A DNA stretch of 64,000 bases, taken from the NCBI RefSeq assembly GCF_017114825.1, contig NZ_JADEVO010000002.1, forward strand, positions 219,889 through 283,888, read 5' to 3'. Source of the stretch: Pseudomonas gregormendelii (lineage in GTDB: Bacteria > Pseudomonadota > Gammaproteobacteria > Pseudomonadales > Pseudomonadaceae). Below, piece by piece: positions 25,865 through 35,255 of this stretch. Position numbers and translations under genes: made by a program. The notes below the pieces were generated by a model. The model saw only the letters and a program-made list of their open reading frames with translations. It did no database searches and was not told the origin of the DNA. Position 1 is the first letter of the stretch. The number at the start of each line of letters is the position of its first letter.

Positions 25865-27211
25865 ATGGAGTCAGCCACTGAGCATCAAGGCCGCATTCTG
25901 CTGGTGGACGACGAATCCGCCATCCTGCGAACTTTCCGTTATTGCCTTGAAGACGAAGGCTACAGTGTCGCCACTGCCAACAGCGCTGCCCAGGCAGATG
26001 CCTTGTTGCAACGCCAGGTGTTTGACCTGTGCTTTCTGGATTTGCGCCTGGGAGAAGACAACGGCCTCGACGTACTCGCACAGATGCGCATTCAGGCGCC
26101 ATGGATGCGTGTCGTCATAGTCACCGCTCATTCGGCTGTGGATACGGCTGTAGATGCCATCCAGGCCGGTGCTGCCGATTATCTGGTCAAGCCGTGCAGC
26201 CCCGACCAGTTGCGTCTGGCCACGGCCAAGCAATTGGAAGTGCGGCAACTGTCGGCGCGTCTTGAAGCGCTGGAAGGTGAAGTGCGCAAGCCCAAGGACG
26301 GCCTGGACTCCCATAGCCCGGCCATGAAAGTGGTGCTGGAAACTGCCCGCCAAGTCGCCGGTACCGACGCCAACATCCTTATTCTCGGCGAGTCAGGGAC
26401 GGGTAAGGGCGAGTTGTCCCATGCCATTCACGGCTGGAGCAAGCGCGCGAAAAAATCTTGCGTCACTATTAACTGTCCTTCGCTGACCGCCGAGTTGATG
26501 GAGAGCGAACTGTTCGGTCACAGTCGGGGTGCTTTTACCGGCGCCAGCGAAAGTACCTTGGGTCGAGTCAACCAGGCGGATGGCGGAACTTTGTTTCTTG
26601 ATGAGATCGGCGATTTTCCCCTCACGTTACAACCAAAGTTGCTGCGTTTTATTCAGGACAAGGAATATGAGCGAGTCGGCGACCCTGTCACTCGCCGTGC
26701 CGATGTGCGGATTCTGGCGGCGACCAACCTCAACCTCGAAGACATGGTGCGCGATGGGCGTTTTCGCGAAGACCTGCTTTATCGGTTGAACGTCATCACG
26801 TTGCATCTGCCGCCTTTGCGCGAGCGGCGTGAAGATATCCTGAATCTGGCTGATCGCTTCCTGGCCCGCTTCGTCAAGGAGTATGCGCGACCGGCGCGGG
26901 GTTTCAGCGAGGAGGCCCGCGAGGCGTTACTCGGGTATCGCTGGCCGGGCAACATCCGCGAACTGCGTAACGTAGTGGAGCGTGCGAGCATCATTTGTCC
27001 GCAGGAACGAGTCGAGATCAGCCACCTGGGCATGGCGGAAACGCCGGTGAACAACGCGCCGCGTATTGGCGCGGCACTGAGTCTGGACGAGCTGGAAAAG
27101 GCTCACATCGGCGCGGTCCTGGCCACTGCCGACACGCTGGACCAGGCTGCCAAGACCTTGGGTATCGACGCCTCGACGTTGTATCGCAAACGCAAGCAGT
27201 ACAACCTGTGA
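25865..27211 (+). CDS. algB: NtrC-family response regulator of alginate synthesis
   Basis: 448 residues. The receiver domain (about 10-125) has LLVDDES and the phospho-acceptor Asp in FLDLRLGEDNG. The sigma54-type AAA+ domain (about 147-375) has Walker A GESGTGKG, the ESELFGHSRGAFTGA loop and FREDLLYRLNVI. The Fis-type helix-turn-helix is at the C-terminus (LDQAAKTLGIDASTLYRKRK). Near-identity with known AlgB stretches makes the name secure. AlgB activates algD and biofilm genes. The start at 25865 has GGAGCGTAGG nearby. It is followed by kinB after 10 bases. Confidence 0.97.
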   Translation: MESATEHQGRILLVDDESAILRTFRYCLEDEGYSVATANSAAQADALLQRQVFDLCFLDLRLGEDNGLDVLAQMRIQAPWMRVVIVTAHSAVDTAVDAIQAGAADYLVKPCSPDQLRLATAKQLEVRQLSARLEALEGEVRKPKDGLDSHSPAMKVVLETARQVAGTDANILILGESGTGKGELSHAIHGWSKRAKKSCVTINCPSLTAELMESELFGHSRGAFTGASESTLGRVNQADGGTLFLDEIGDFPLTLQPKLLRFIQDKEYERVGDPVTRRADVRILAATNLNLEDMVRDGRFREDLLYRLNVITLHLPPLRERREDILNLADRFLARFVKEYARPARGFSEEAREALLGYRWPGNIRELRNVVERASIICPQERVEISHLGMAETPVNNAPRIGAALSLDELEKAHIGAVLATADTLDQAAKTLGIDASTLYRKRKQYNL

Positions 27212-27221
27212 GTCATCCCCG

Positions 27222-29012
27222 ATGAAACTGGCGATGAAGTTGCGCACCCGGCTCTTTCTGAGCATTTCCGCGCTGATCACCGTCGCGCTGCTTGGGCTGT
27301 TGCTCGGGCTGGTCAGCGTGATGCAGATGGCCAGTTCCCAGCAGTCGCTGGTTCGCAACAATTTCGCCACCCTGGATCTGGGGCTGAAGCTGCGCCAGAC
27401 CCTGGGTGACCAGTTGGTCGTCATGCTCAGCGAGAACCCTGACCGCGCGGCTTTCGATAAATCCAGGGATCACTACCTGCAGTTGCTCGACGAAGGCATT
27501 GCCAACGAACGGGTGAGTGACGGCTTCAAGTACGGTTTCAAGCAGGCCAAGGCTGACTACCAGGATTTTTTGCAGGCCTACGCGGATACGCGTAGCCCCT
27601 CCCATGTGTTGAGCGGAAACGAAGAGCTCACGGAAAAATTCAACAAACTGCGCAATGGTCTGCTTTCCGAGCACAAGCGCGCCCTGGATGCCATCTATGC
27701 AACTGAACGCTCAGCGCGAGACCGTGCCTTGTTGGTAGCCGGTCTGATCGGGCTGGTTGGCCTCGCGGTGCTGATTATCGGCTTTGTCACTGCCCATGCC
27801 ATTGCCCGGCGTTTTGGTGCTCCGATCGAGGCGCTGGCCCAGGCGGCTGACAATATTGGCCAGGGCAATTTTGAAGTCACCCTGCCGATATCGTCAGCTG
27901 CGGAGATGAATCTGCTGACCAAGCGGTTTGGCATCATGGCCGAGGCCCTGCGCGAGCATCAGGCAACCAATGTTGACGAATTGCTCGCCGGCCAACAGCG
28001 CCTGCAAGCGGTGCTCGATAGCATCGATGACGGCTTGTTGATGATTGACCGCGAAGGACACCTGGAGCATTTGAACCCAGTGGCCCAACGGCAGCTGGGC
28101 TGGGACTCGGACCGCTTGGGGCAGGGGTTGGGTTCGGCCCTCGAACGTCCGGAGCTCGATGGGCAGCTGCAGCTGGTGTTGCGCGGCGGCACCCTGGAGC
28201 GGGCTCCCGAAGACCTGAGCATTGAGGTCGACGGCGAATCGCGGTTGCTCACCTACAGCTTGACGCCTGTGAGCCACACCCAGGGGCATATCCTCGGCGC
28301 GGTGATGGTGCTGCACGACGTGACCGAACAGCGTGCATTCGAACGGGTGCGCAGCGAGTTCGTGCTGCGGGCTTCCCATGAGTTGCGCACACCGGTCACC
28401 GGCATGCATATGGCGTTCGGCCTGTTCCGGGAAAGGGCCAAATTCCCGGAGGATTCTCGTGAAGCCGATCTGCTGGATACGGTAAACGAAGAGATGCAGC
28501 GGCTGATGCAGTTGATCAACGATCTGTTGAATTTTTCTCGTTACCAGAACGGTCTGCAGAAGCTCACGTTGGCGCCGTGCTCCATCGAAGATTTGCTGGA
28601 ACAGGCCCGGGTGCGTTTCTGCGGGACCGCCCTGGCGAGCAATATCGATCTGGTGGTGGAAGTGCAGGAACCGTTGCCCCGGCTGCAGGCCGACCAGGCG
28701 CAGCTGGATCGTGTACTGGATAACCTTATTGATAATGCGCTGCGCCACACCTCCCCGGGCGGGCAGATTCGCCTGCAGGCAAGACGCCACGGCGAACGTG
28801 TGATCATCAGCGTAGAGGATAACGGCGAAGGCATTGCCTACGGCCAGCAGGGGCGGATTTTCGAGCCTTTCGTGCAGGTCGGTCGCAAGAAAGGCGGCGC
28901 GGGCCTCGGCCTGGCGCTGTGCAAGGAGATCGTGCAACTGCACGGTGGGCGAATGGGGGTTTACTCGCGACCGGGGCAGGGCACACAGTTTTACATGGCC
29001 CTGGCGGTCTGA
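27222..29012 (+). CDS. kinB: Sensor histidine kinase of AlgB
   Basis: 596 residues, the family's length. TM1 is at about 11-35; a periplasmic four-helix domain to about 165 is followed by TM2 (about 167-189), a HAMP segment, a PAS domain (about 255-370; DSIDDGLLMIDREG), HisKA with the phospho-His in ASHELRTPVTGMHM, and the HATPase with NLIDNALRH, DNGEGI and GAGLGLAL. KinB phosphorylates and dephosphorylates AlgB and so gates alginate production and virulence traits in P. aeruginosa. Confidence 0.97.
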   Translation: MKLAMKLRTRLFLSISALITVALLGLLLGLVSVMQMASSQQSLVRNNFATLDLGLKLRQTLGDQLVVMLSENPDRAAFDKSRDHYLQLLDEGIANERVSDGFKYGFKQAKADYQDFLQAYADTRSPSHVLSGNEELTEKFNKLRNGLLSEHKRALDAIYATERSARDRALLVAGLIGLVGLAVLIIGFVTAHAIARRFGAPIEALAQAADNIGQGNFEVTLPISSAAEMNLLTKRFGIMAEALREHQATNVDELLAGQQRLQAVLDSIDDGLLMIDREGHLEHLNPVAQRQLGWDSDRLGQGLGSALERPELDGQLQLVLRGGTLERAPEDLSIEVDGESRLLTYSLTPVSHTQGHILGAVMVLHDVTEQRAFERVRSEFVLRASHELRTPVTGMHMAFGLFRERAKFPEDSREADLLDTVNEEMQRLMQLINDLLNFSRYQNGLQKLTLAPCSIEDLLEQARVRFCGTALASNIDLVVEVQEPLPRLQADQAQLDRVLDNLIDNALRHTSPGGQIRLQARRHGERVIISVEDNGEGIAYGQQGRIFEPFVQVGRKKGGAGLGLALCKEIVQLHGGRMGVYSRPGQGTQFYMALAV

Positions 29013-29019
29013 AGCGAGG

Positions 29020-30633
29020 TCAGGCCTCGTCGTCCAGACGACGGCCTGCCAGGCGTCGGCCACGGGTAATCAGTTCGATGAACTGCACTGCGCTCAATGC
29101 TCGAGCGAATAACCAACCCTGACCGAACTTCACTCCTTCGCTGCTCAGGAAGGCGGCCTGGGCTTCATGTTCGATGCCTTCGGCAATCACCTTGAGTTGC
29201 AGGGCCTGGGCCATGTGGATGATGTGCGGCGCCACGCCGCTGCTGGCAGCGTCATGTCCCAGGGCGTCGATAAACGCCTTGTCGATCTTCAGGCAGTCCA
29301 CTGGCAGCGTTTGCAGATAGGCGAGGCTGCAATAGCCAGTGCCGAAGTCGTCAATCAGCACCTGGTGCCCGACGTCCCGCAAGGCTTGCAGGTTTTCCCG
29401 GGCGACGACTACGTCGATCAATCCGCGCTCGGTCACTTCAAAGGCAATCTGCTTGGCGGCGACCCGGTGCAAGGTCAGCAAGCGGGCCATGACCTGGCCA
29501 ACGCGCGGCACCATCACATCGCATGCCGCGAGATTGACCGAGATGTACAGCTGGGGGTTGGCGCGCAGCAGTTGGCCCAACTGCTCCAATAATCGTTGCA
29601 GGACAAAATCAGTCATTTGGCGGATCTGGCCGGTATTCTCAGCCATGGGGATGAACAGGTCGGGGCTGGTGAGCGTGCCGTCCGGTCGGCGCCATCGAAG
29701 CAAGGCTTCGGCGCCGACGCAGTTGCGGCTGTCGAGGTCGAAAATCGGTTGATACAACACTTGCAGTTCGCCCCGGCGGATAGCGCCGCTGAGCTCGGCA
29801 TCCATCGACTGGCGCTGCCGCACCAGCAGGAAGACCAGAAATCCGACAAAACCACCCAAGACCAGGCTGGCGGGGACCAGCCACCACCAGACCGGCGGCA
29901 CGTGGATTCCCGTGCGCGGTGATATCAGCACCAACTGATAGGCGGGGTTATTGGTGGGCATGCGGTAGATCAGGTGTGTTTGGGTAATCTGCAAGGCATC
30001 GCGGCTTTTTGGCGACCAGACTTCCAGCGGCGGCCAGGCCTGCTCAGCACCGAGGACGGGTATGGCGCGTTTGCCATGGTCGAGCACCACGAGCAGGCTG
30101 CTACCTGGCGTCAGGTCGACCATGTCGGTCAAATGCCCACGCGAAGTGGCGACCCGAAAATTGCCGCGCCCCAGCATCAGCGCCGCGCGATTTTCGTCCG
30201 GTTCGGTGGTGGTGTTCAGCCAGTAGCTGTAGGTGGGCCCCTTGATGTCCGGGGCGCGGCTCAACGACAGGCCTTCCTGGCGAGGCCGGTTGGAGCAGAT
30301 GCGCGAGGAGTCCATGTAGGCGGCTTCGTAAACGAAGCGATAGTTGAATGTCACCTGCTGCAAGGTGGCGATCATTTCATCGTCGCAGGTGCGCAAAGGC
30401 TGGGCTTCAAGGTCGTCGAGGCTTTCTCGCAATTGGCCGAACAACTGCTCCAGGCGTGCAAGAAAGCGTTCGCCCTGGGCATTCATCTCTTCGCTTTCGT
30501 TTTTATCAATGTGGTGGACGGCGACGAATAAACTGCCTGTCAGCAATAACGTTGCACTGAAGACAGCCGCCAGCGTCGCCAAAAACCATGGGCGATAGAA
30601 CCAGCTACGTAGTGTCTCTCGGCCAGGTCGCAT
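29020..30633 (-). CDS. CSS-motif EAL-domain cyclic-di-GMP phosphodiesterase
   Basis: 537 residues. Transmembrane helices are at about 17-38 and 247-269, enclosing a periplasmic CSS-type sensor domain with Cys residues (RTCDDEMI, SSRICSNRP). The C-terminal EAL domain (about 277-525) keeps GAEALLRW, the N/E/D metal ligands (ISVNLAA, FEVTERGLID, IDDFGTGYCSLAYL), the Lys in LKIDKAFI and IAEGIEHEAQ, so it should be catalytic. It faces kinB tail to tail (7 bases). It probably lowers c-di-GMP in response to an envelope redox cue via the Cys residues, which is inference from the family. Confidence 0.92.
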   Translation of the reverse strand: MRPGRETLRSWFYRPWFLATLAAVFSATLLLTGSLFVAVHHIDKNESEEMNAQGERFLARLEQLFGQLRESLDDLEAQPLRTCDDEMIATLQQVTFNYRFVYEAAYMDSSRICSNRPRQEGLSLSRAPDIKGPTYSYWLNTTTEPDENRAALMLGRGNFRVATSRGHLTDMVDLTPGSSLLVVLDHGKRAIPVLGAEQAWPPLEVWSPKSRDALQITQTHLIYRMPTNNPAYQLVLISPRTGIHVPPVWWWLVPASLVLGGFVGFLVFLLVRQRQSMDAELSGAIRRGELQVLYQPIFDLDSRNCVGAEALLRWRRPDGTLTSPDLFIPMAENTGQIRQMTDFVLQRLLEQLGQLLRANPQLYISVNLAACDVMVPRVGQVMARLLTLHRVAAKQIAFEVTERGLIDVVVARENLQALRDVGHQVLIDDFGTGYCSLAYLQTLPVDCLKIDKAFIDALGHDAASSGVAPHIIHMAQALQLKVIAEGIEHEAQAAFLSSEGVKFGQGWLFARALSAVQFIELITRGRRLAGRRLDDEA

Positions 30634-30681
30634 CCAGTAACATCCGAAGAATTACCAATGAGTTATAGCTGCTGGTTGAGT

Positions 30682-30702
30682 AAAACGCCCGACCGTCGGG
30701 CG
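30682..30702 (-). terminator. Factor-independent terminator of the amidase gene
   Basis: On the minus strand, CGCCCGACGGTCGGGCG is followed by TTTT. It lies directly after the amidase stop. Confidence 0.75.
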
Positions 30703-30709
30703 GGCGTCA

Positions 30710-31489
30710 TTATTTTGTCTGATTCAAGACTTGTAGCAGTGCCGCAGTCTGCGCATCCGGCGTGCCGTCGAACCGGGTGGGCCGGAAATGCATCTGGAAC
30801 GCCGACAACACGTGACGAGTGGAAACATCCAGTTCACCGGTTTGCGGTGTGGCATAACCTAGGCGCGCCAGTTGCCCCTGGAACCAGCTGATACTCGGCA
30901 GCTGCACATTGAACTGCGCTTGCTGGCGTGCCACGGCTTGTTCGTTCGGCCACACGCCCAACCCTTGCTCCGCCAGGCGCTTCCACGGGAACAGCGGGCC
31001 CGGGTCGAGTTTGCGTCCCGGAGCAATGTCACTGTGCCCGATGATGTTGTGAGGATTGATACCGTAGCGCTTGCTGATGTCCTTGAGCAGGAAGACCAGG
31101 GACTGGATCTGGGCGTCGCTGTAGGGATACCACAGGCGGCCGGTCGGCGTGTCCTTGAAGCCCGGATTGACGATTTCAATGCCGATTGAGCTGGAGTTCA
31201 GCCAGGTACGGGTTTGCCATTCGCTCTCGCCGGCGTGCCAGGCGCGCAGGCCTTCATCCATCAACTTGTAGATGGTCGCCTTGTTGTCATCGCCGATCAG
31301 GTAATGACTGCTGACTTCGCCGTGGGTCAGCAGTTGCAGCGAGCGCTCAAGCGACGCCGAGGTGTAGTGCACGACCACGAACTGGATGCGGCTGTCGTGG
31401 TTGGCTGAGGGATGACTGGTGTCGATGCGCGGGCCACTGGCGCAACCTGCCAGCAGGACGAGCGACACAAGAAGGGCGAAATATTTCAT
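30710..31489 (-). CDS. ampDh2: N-acetylmuramoyl-L-alanine amidase lipoprotein (AmpDh2/AmiD type)
   Basis: 259-residue outer-membrane-type lipoprotein: signal peptide with lipobox LLAGC, acylated Cys 16. The amidase_2 domain (about 35-180) has zinc-ligand histidines in FVVVHYTSAS and GHSDIAPGRKLDPGPLFPW. The C-terminal part (about 200-255, ISWFQGQLARLGYATPQTGELD) is a peptidoglycan-binding repeat. It cleaves the amide between MurNAc and L-Ala during wall recycling. The start at 31489 is the ATG of MKYFALLV; upstream codons read through promoter sequence. Confidence 0.92.
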   Translation of the reverse strand: MKYFALLVSLVLLAGCASGPRIDTSHPSANHDSRIQFVVVHYTSASLERSLQLLTHGEVSSHYLIGDDNKATIYKLMDEGLRAWHAGESEWQTRTWLNSSSIGIEIVNPGFKDTPTGRLWYPYSDAQIQSLVFLLKDISKRYGINPHNIIGHSDIAPGRKLDPGPLFPWKRLAEQGLGVWPNEQAVARQQAQFNVQLPSISWFQGQLARLGYATPQTGELDVSTRHVLSAFQMHFRPTRFDGTPDAQTAALLQVLNQTK

Positions 31490-31591
31490 GGCGAGTGACG
31501 ATACACGTAGGATGATAATGCAACAGTGTAACGTAATGCCGGGCGGGTCGAAGGCCAAAGCGCTGATTTAAACAAAAAGGAACAATTGGCC

Positions 31592-33523
31592 TTACCCCAA
31601 TTCGATGCGGTTGCGCCCCGCATGTTTGGCCCGATAGAGCGCCTGGTCGGCTCTTTTTAATGCCGCGTCACTGTGCTCGCCAGGCCGGAAGGCGGTCATG
31701 CCCATCGAGAGGGTCACCGTTACCGGTTCACCTTTGAAGTGAAAAGGGCAGCCTTCGATGGCTGCGCGCAATTTTTCGAGAAGACTGGCACCTGTCGCCG
31801 GTAAGGTCGCGGGCATCAGCAGGACAAATTCTTCGCCGCCAAATCGGGCAATGAAGTCCGAGCCGCGCAAGCGCTTGCGCAGGACGGTGGCAATGATCTT
31901 CAGGACCTTGTCGCCCGCCAGGTGGCCGTAGTTGTCGTTGATCCGCTTGAAATGGTCGAGGTCGAGCATGGCCAACAACAGGCTGTTTCCCTGTTGGCGC
32001 CATTGGCTGATTTCCTCATCCAGGCGCTCGTTCCAGGCAGCGCGGTTGGGCAGGCCGGTCAGCGGATCGATCAGGGCTTTCTGGCGCTGTTCTTCAAGGT
32101 GTTCGCGAAAGCCCAGGGCTTCGTGTTCCATGTGGGCCACCCGATCAGCCAGGCCTTGCAGGCGACTCGCCACTTCCTGTTCACGCTCGTCACGCTGTTT
32201 CTGGAAATGGTCCAGGGTGCCCAGCAGGCCCTCCAGATGGTTCTCCAGGGCATGCTTGAGCCCGTCCAGGTCTGCGGCGTCCTGCATGCTGCTCTGCAAG
32301 CCATCGACCTGTTCGCGGATTTGCGAGTCCATCTCGCGCGCAGCAGACCGGTTGTCGGCATGCCCGTCGCTGGCCGCCCTCAGGTTGCTCTGGAAAGCCT
32401 CCATGCGTTCGTTGAGCTGCTGCAGGTAGGTTTCGAATTCATGCTGGCCGCTACCGGTGATCGCCAGCATCAAGGTGGCCAGGTCGTCGAGGATCGGGAT
32501 CAGCTCATACCAGTTCAGACCATTTTGCAGGCGCAGGCGCATGGCCTCGGCTTGCGGACGATGACGTTCGGGCAGTGTCAGGTCGTCAAGCAGGCCCAGT
32601 AACGTGTCTTCAATGTGCCTGGCCACCGAGCTGTAGGTGGGCTCTGGCGAGTCCGGAAGCGCGTAGAGCGTGTCTTGCTCGGGAGGTTGCGCCTCGGCGA
32701 CCGGAGTGTCGAGCGTGTCTGGAGGCGTGGGCACGTCTTCGACGGTGGGCGTTTCAGCGCTGGTCGGCGCAGACGCTTCGGTGGCAACTGCGGGTTGCTC
32801 CGGTTGCTCCGGTTGCTCAGGTTGCCCAGGCTCTTGCGGCGGCGCCGCTGGCACTGGCACTGGCACTGTAGCCAGCGGGGGTTGCTGTTCAGTAGCTGCA
32901 GGTGGTTGCGGGGGGGGCTCGGCAGCGGGCGCCTCAATCACCGGTGCGCGTACTGGCGCCATCGCTGCTGGCACCTGCGCGGGAGCGGTGTCCTCCGCTT
33001 CACGGTTGCCAAAAAGGCGTTGCAACAGGCTTGGTCGTCCCGATTCCTCTGGGCTTTCAAGCCGACTTAGCGCTTTACCCTGCAGCCCGCTCAACTCGCT
33101 AAGCAGCAGCGGCATCTCCCGAGCCTGGCCAACCCGTGCATCCAGTTGCTTGGCAAACTGCTTGAGGGGGCGACTCACTTCTCGCGGCAGCGGCAGTGTT
33201 TGCAACTGGGCGACCAGTGCCGTCAGTGCGGCGCTGGTTTGATTGACCCGGGTCTCGCGGCGTTGCTCGGAATCGAGCACCGCTTTTTCCAGGCGCGGCA
33301 ACAATGCGGCGAGGCCGGCGTCCATGTCATCGGTACGCACCACATCGCGCATTTCCTTCATGCATTCATCGACCGTCCGATCAGTGCCCTCGGCCGCCAG
33401 CGTGCTGCGCACCAGTCCACGGCGCAGCAAATCGAGCCGGGCCTCCCAGCGCCGTTCGAGTTTTTCCTGATGTTCGATGCTCTGAAGGTATTTCTCTTTC
33501 CAGCGCTGGGCTTCGTCGCTCAT
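31592..33523 (-). CDS. dgcP: Diguanylate cyclase DgcP
   Basis: 643-residue cytoplasmic protein. The N-terminal 170 residues are helical, followed by an Ala/Pro/Glu-rich linker (about 190-290) with a short PEQ repeat, a helical coiled-coil region (about 310-470) and a GGDEF domain (about 480-640). The active-site loop is FGGEEF, with metal residues in LDLDHFKRINDNYGH; no RxxD inhibitory site is visible. It lies between the amidase and the EEP/dsbA genes exactly as dgcP does in P. aeruginosa, where the enzyme localises to cell poles and promotes biofilm. Confidence 0.9.
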   Translation of the reverse strand: MSDEAQRWKEKYLQSIEHQEKLERRWEARLDLLRRGLVRSTLAAEGTDRTVDECMKEMRDVVRTDDMDAGLAALLPRLEKAVLDSEQRRETRVNQTSAALTALVAQLQTLPLPREVSRPLKQFAKQLDARVGQAREMPLLLSELSGLQGKALSRLESPEESGRPSLLQRLFGNREAEDTAPAQVPAAMAPVRAPVIEAPAAEPPPQPPAATEQQPPLATVPVPVPAAPPQEPGQPEQPEQPEQPAVATEASAPTSAETPTVEDVPTPPDTLDTPVAEAQPPEQDTLYALPDSPEPTYSSVARHIEDTLLGLLDDLTLPERHRPQAEAMRLRLQNGLNWYELIPILDDLATLMLAITGSGQHEFETYLQQLNERMEAFQSNLRAASDGHADNRSAAREMDSQIREQVDGLQSSMQDAADLDGLKHALENHLEGLLGTLDHFQKQRDEREQEVASRLQGLADRVAHMEHEALGFREHLEEQRQKALIDPLTGLPNRAAWNERLDEEISQWRQQGNSLLLAMLDLDHFKRINDNYGHLAGDKVLKIIATVLRKRLRGSDFIARFGGEEFVLLMPATLPATGASLLEKLRAAIEGCPFHFKGEPVTVTLSMGMTAFRPGEHSDAALKRADQALYRAKHAGRNRIELG

Positions 33524-33535
33524 TCATGGGATCCG

Positions 33536-34399
33536 CTAGGGGGCAGGACTCAATGCGGGGAATGCATCAGCCGTGAGCGAACCCGGCAGACGAATCTCTA
33601 CCGCGACCGGCAGGTGATCGGAAATGGGTTGTGCCAGGACCTCGACCTTTTCAAGGGTCAGGGTCGGGCTCAGCAAAATATGGTCCAGGCAGCGTTGTGG
33701 ACGCCAGCTGGGGAAGGTCGCTTCCAGCTGCGGGGCGAGCAGGCCGAGATCGCGCAGCGGCGAATTCTGCAGCAGGTCGCTGGCGTGGGTGTTCATGTCG
33801 CCCATCAACACCTGGTGCTTGTACCCGCCAATCAGTTCGCGGATGTAGGCCAGTTGCAGGCTACGCGTCCGCGCCCCGAGCGCCAGGTGCATCATCACCA
33901 CGACGAGGGCCTCCGGGCCTTCGCCGAAACGCACCAGAATTGCCCCGCGACCCTTGGGCCCCGGCAGCGGATGATCTTCAATCGCCCAGGGGCGCAGGCG
34001 GCTGAGCACGCCGTTACTGTGCTGGCCGAGGCGACCGAGATTGCGATTGAGCTGTTGGTACCAGTAGGGGAAGGCCCCGAGCTGGGCCAGGTGTTCGACC
34101 TGGTTGACGTAGCCCGACCGGATGCTGCCACCATCGGCTTCCTGCAAGGCGACCAGATCGAAGTCACCCAGCAGGTCGCCGATCTTTTGCAGATTGGTGG
34201 CGCGCCCGGTGTGGGGCAGCAAATGCTGCCACCCCCGGGTCAGGTAGTGCCGATAACGCTCGGTACTGATGCCCACCTGGATATTAAAACTGAGTAGCCG
34301 CAGACGGCTGTCAGCGGGCAACCCGGTCGATTCCAGGTGATGTTCGTTGACCCGCGGATCATGCAGGCCAACCACTCGTTCAGTTCCCCAGCGGCGCAT
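33536..34399 (-). CDS. Endonuclease/exonuclease/phosphatase family protein
   Basis: 287 residues. The EEP fold is indicated by the N-terminal RLLSFNIQVG (metal Asn), LVALQEADGG (metal Glu), the central HLALGAR histidine, LMGDMNTHASD and the C-terminal SDHLPVAVEIRL catalytic Asp-His. No signal peptide or membrane anchor, so probably cytoplasmic. The substrate (DNA, RNA or phospho-lipid) cannot be told. It is 14 bases after dsbA in the same direction and precedes dgcP by 12 bases, likely one transcript. Confidence 0.88.
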   Translation of the reverse strand: MRRWGTERVVGLHDPRVNEHHLESTGLPADSRLRLLSFNIQVGISTERYRHYLTRGWQHLLPHTGRATNLQKIGDLLGDFDLVALQEADGGSIRSGYVNQVEHLAQLGAFPYWYQQLNRNLGRLGQHSNGVLSRLRPWAIEDHPLPGPKGRGAILVRFGEGPEALVVVMMHLALGARTRSLQLAYIRELIGGYKHQVLMGDMNTHASDLLQNSPLRDLGLLAPQLEATFPSWRPQRCLDHILLSPTLTLEKVEVLAQPISDHLPVAVEIRLPGSLTADAFPALSPAP

Positions 34400-34413
34400 G
34401 GCAGGCCCCGCGC

Positions 34414-35055
34414 TTAGTTGGCAGCAGCCTTGTTAGCCGCTCGCTCTTGTTCGACCAGCTTATCGGCCAGTTGCAGTGCTTGTTCGGCGCCGCCGGCAGA
34501 GCCGATGTCAAAACGGTACTTGCCATTGACGACCATGGTTGGCACGCCAGTAATCTCGTACTTCTTGGCGAGTTCGCGAGCCTGAGTGACCTGGCCCTTG
34601 ATGGCGAAGGAGTTGAAAGTAGCGAGGAATTTATCCTTGTCGACACCTTGTGTTGCCAGGAACTCGGCCATTTCTTCCGGAGTTACCAGTTTCTTGTGTT
34701 CTTCCTGAATCGCCTTGAACACGGCGGCATGAACCTTATGCTCGACACCCATCGATTCCAGGGTCAGGAACATTTGGCCGTGGGCGTCCCAAGGGCCGCC
34801 GAACATCGCCGGGATGCGCTTGAAGTTCACATCGGATGGCAATTTTTCAACCCAAGGGTTGATCACTGGCTCGAATTTGTAGCAATGCGGGCAGCCATAC
34901 CAGAACAGCTCTACCACCTCGATCTTGCCGGGCACGGCGACCTGAACCGGGTTGCTCAGTTCGACATAGGGGGCGGCAGGTGCTTCGGCTGCCTGTGCAG
35001 TCATGCCGAACAGGCTGGCAGCGACGAGAGCGGCGCTGATGATCAGATTACGCAT
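34414..35055 (-). CDS. dsbA: Periplasmic thiol:disulfide oxidoreductase
   Basis: 213 residues with a signal peptide ending near residue 22 (AQA). The active site CPHC is at Cys55-Cys58 and the cis-Pro loop is in ITGVPTMVVNG. DsbA introduces disulfides into exported proteins and is reoxidised by DsbB. The sequence is the usual Pseudomonas form. An upstream terminator (35150-35178) separates it from the cytochrome c4 gene, so it is probably transcribed from its own promoter. Confidence 0.97.
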   Translation of the reverse strand: MRNLIISAALVAASLFGMTAQAAEAPAAPYVELSNPVQVAVPGKIEVVELFWYGCPHCYKFEPVINPWVEKLPSDVNFKRIPAMFGGPWDAHGQMFLTLESMGVEHKVHAAVFKAIQEEHKKLVTPEEMAEFLATQGVDKDKFLATFNSFAIKGQVTQARELAKKYEITGVPTMVVNGKYRFDIGSAGGAEQALQLADKLVEQERAANKAAAN

Positions 35056-35149
35056 GCTTTACTCCTGGACAATTTTGGTCGCCTCGCGCGACCTGTATTG
35101 AGACAGGTCATGGCGGGCTTGAGTTCTGTAGTGTAACGGCAGCGGCCAC

Positions 35150-35178
35150 AAAAAAGGGCGGCCAGAGCCACCCTTTTT
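35150..35178 (-). terminator. Terminator between cytochrome c4 and dsbA genes
   Basis: AAAAAGGGCGG pairs with CCACCCTTTTT (one G-T type mismatch), with A- and T-tracts on both sides. It ends the minus-strand cytochrome c4 transcript upstream of dsbA. Confidence 0.75.
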
Positions 35179-35255
35179 ATACTTGCTGCGACGGATTAAT
35201 GGAGCGTTAACATTGCAGGAGATGTCCGTCCCCCGTGATGCTCCATCAGCCGGCC

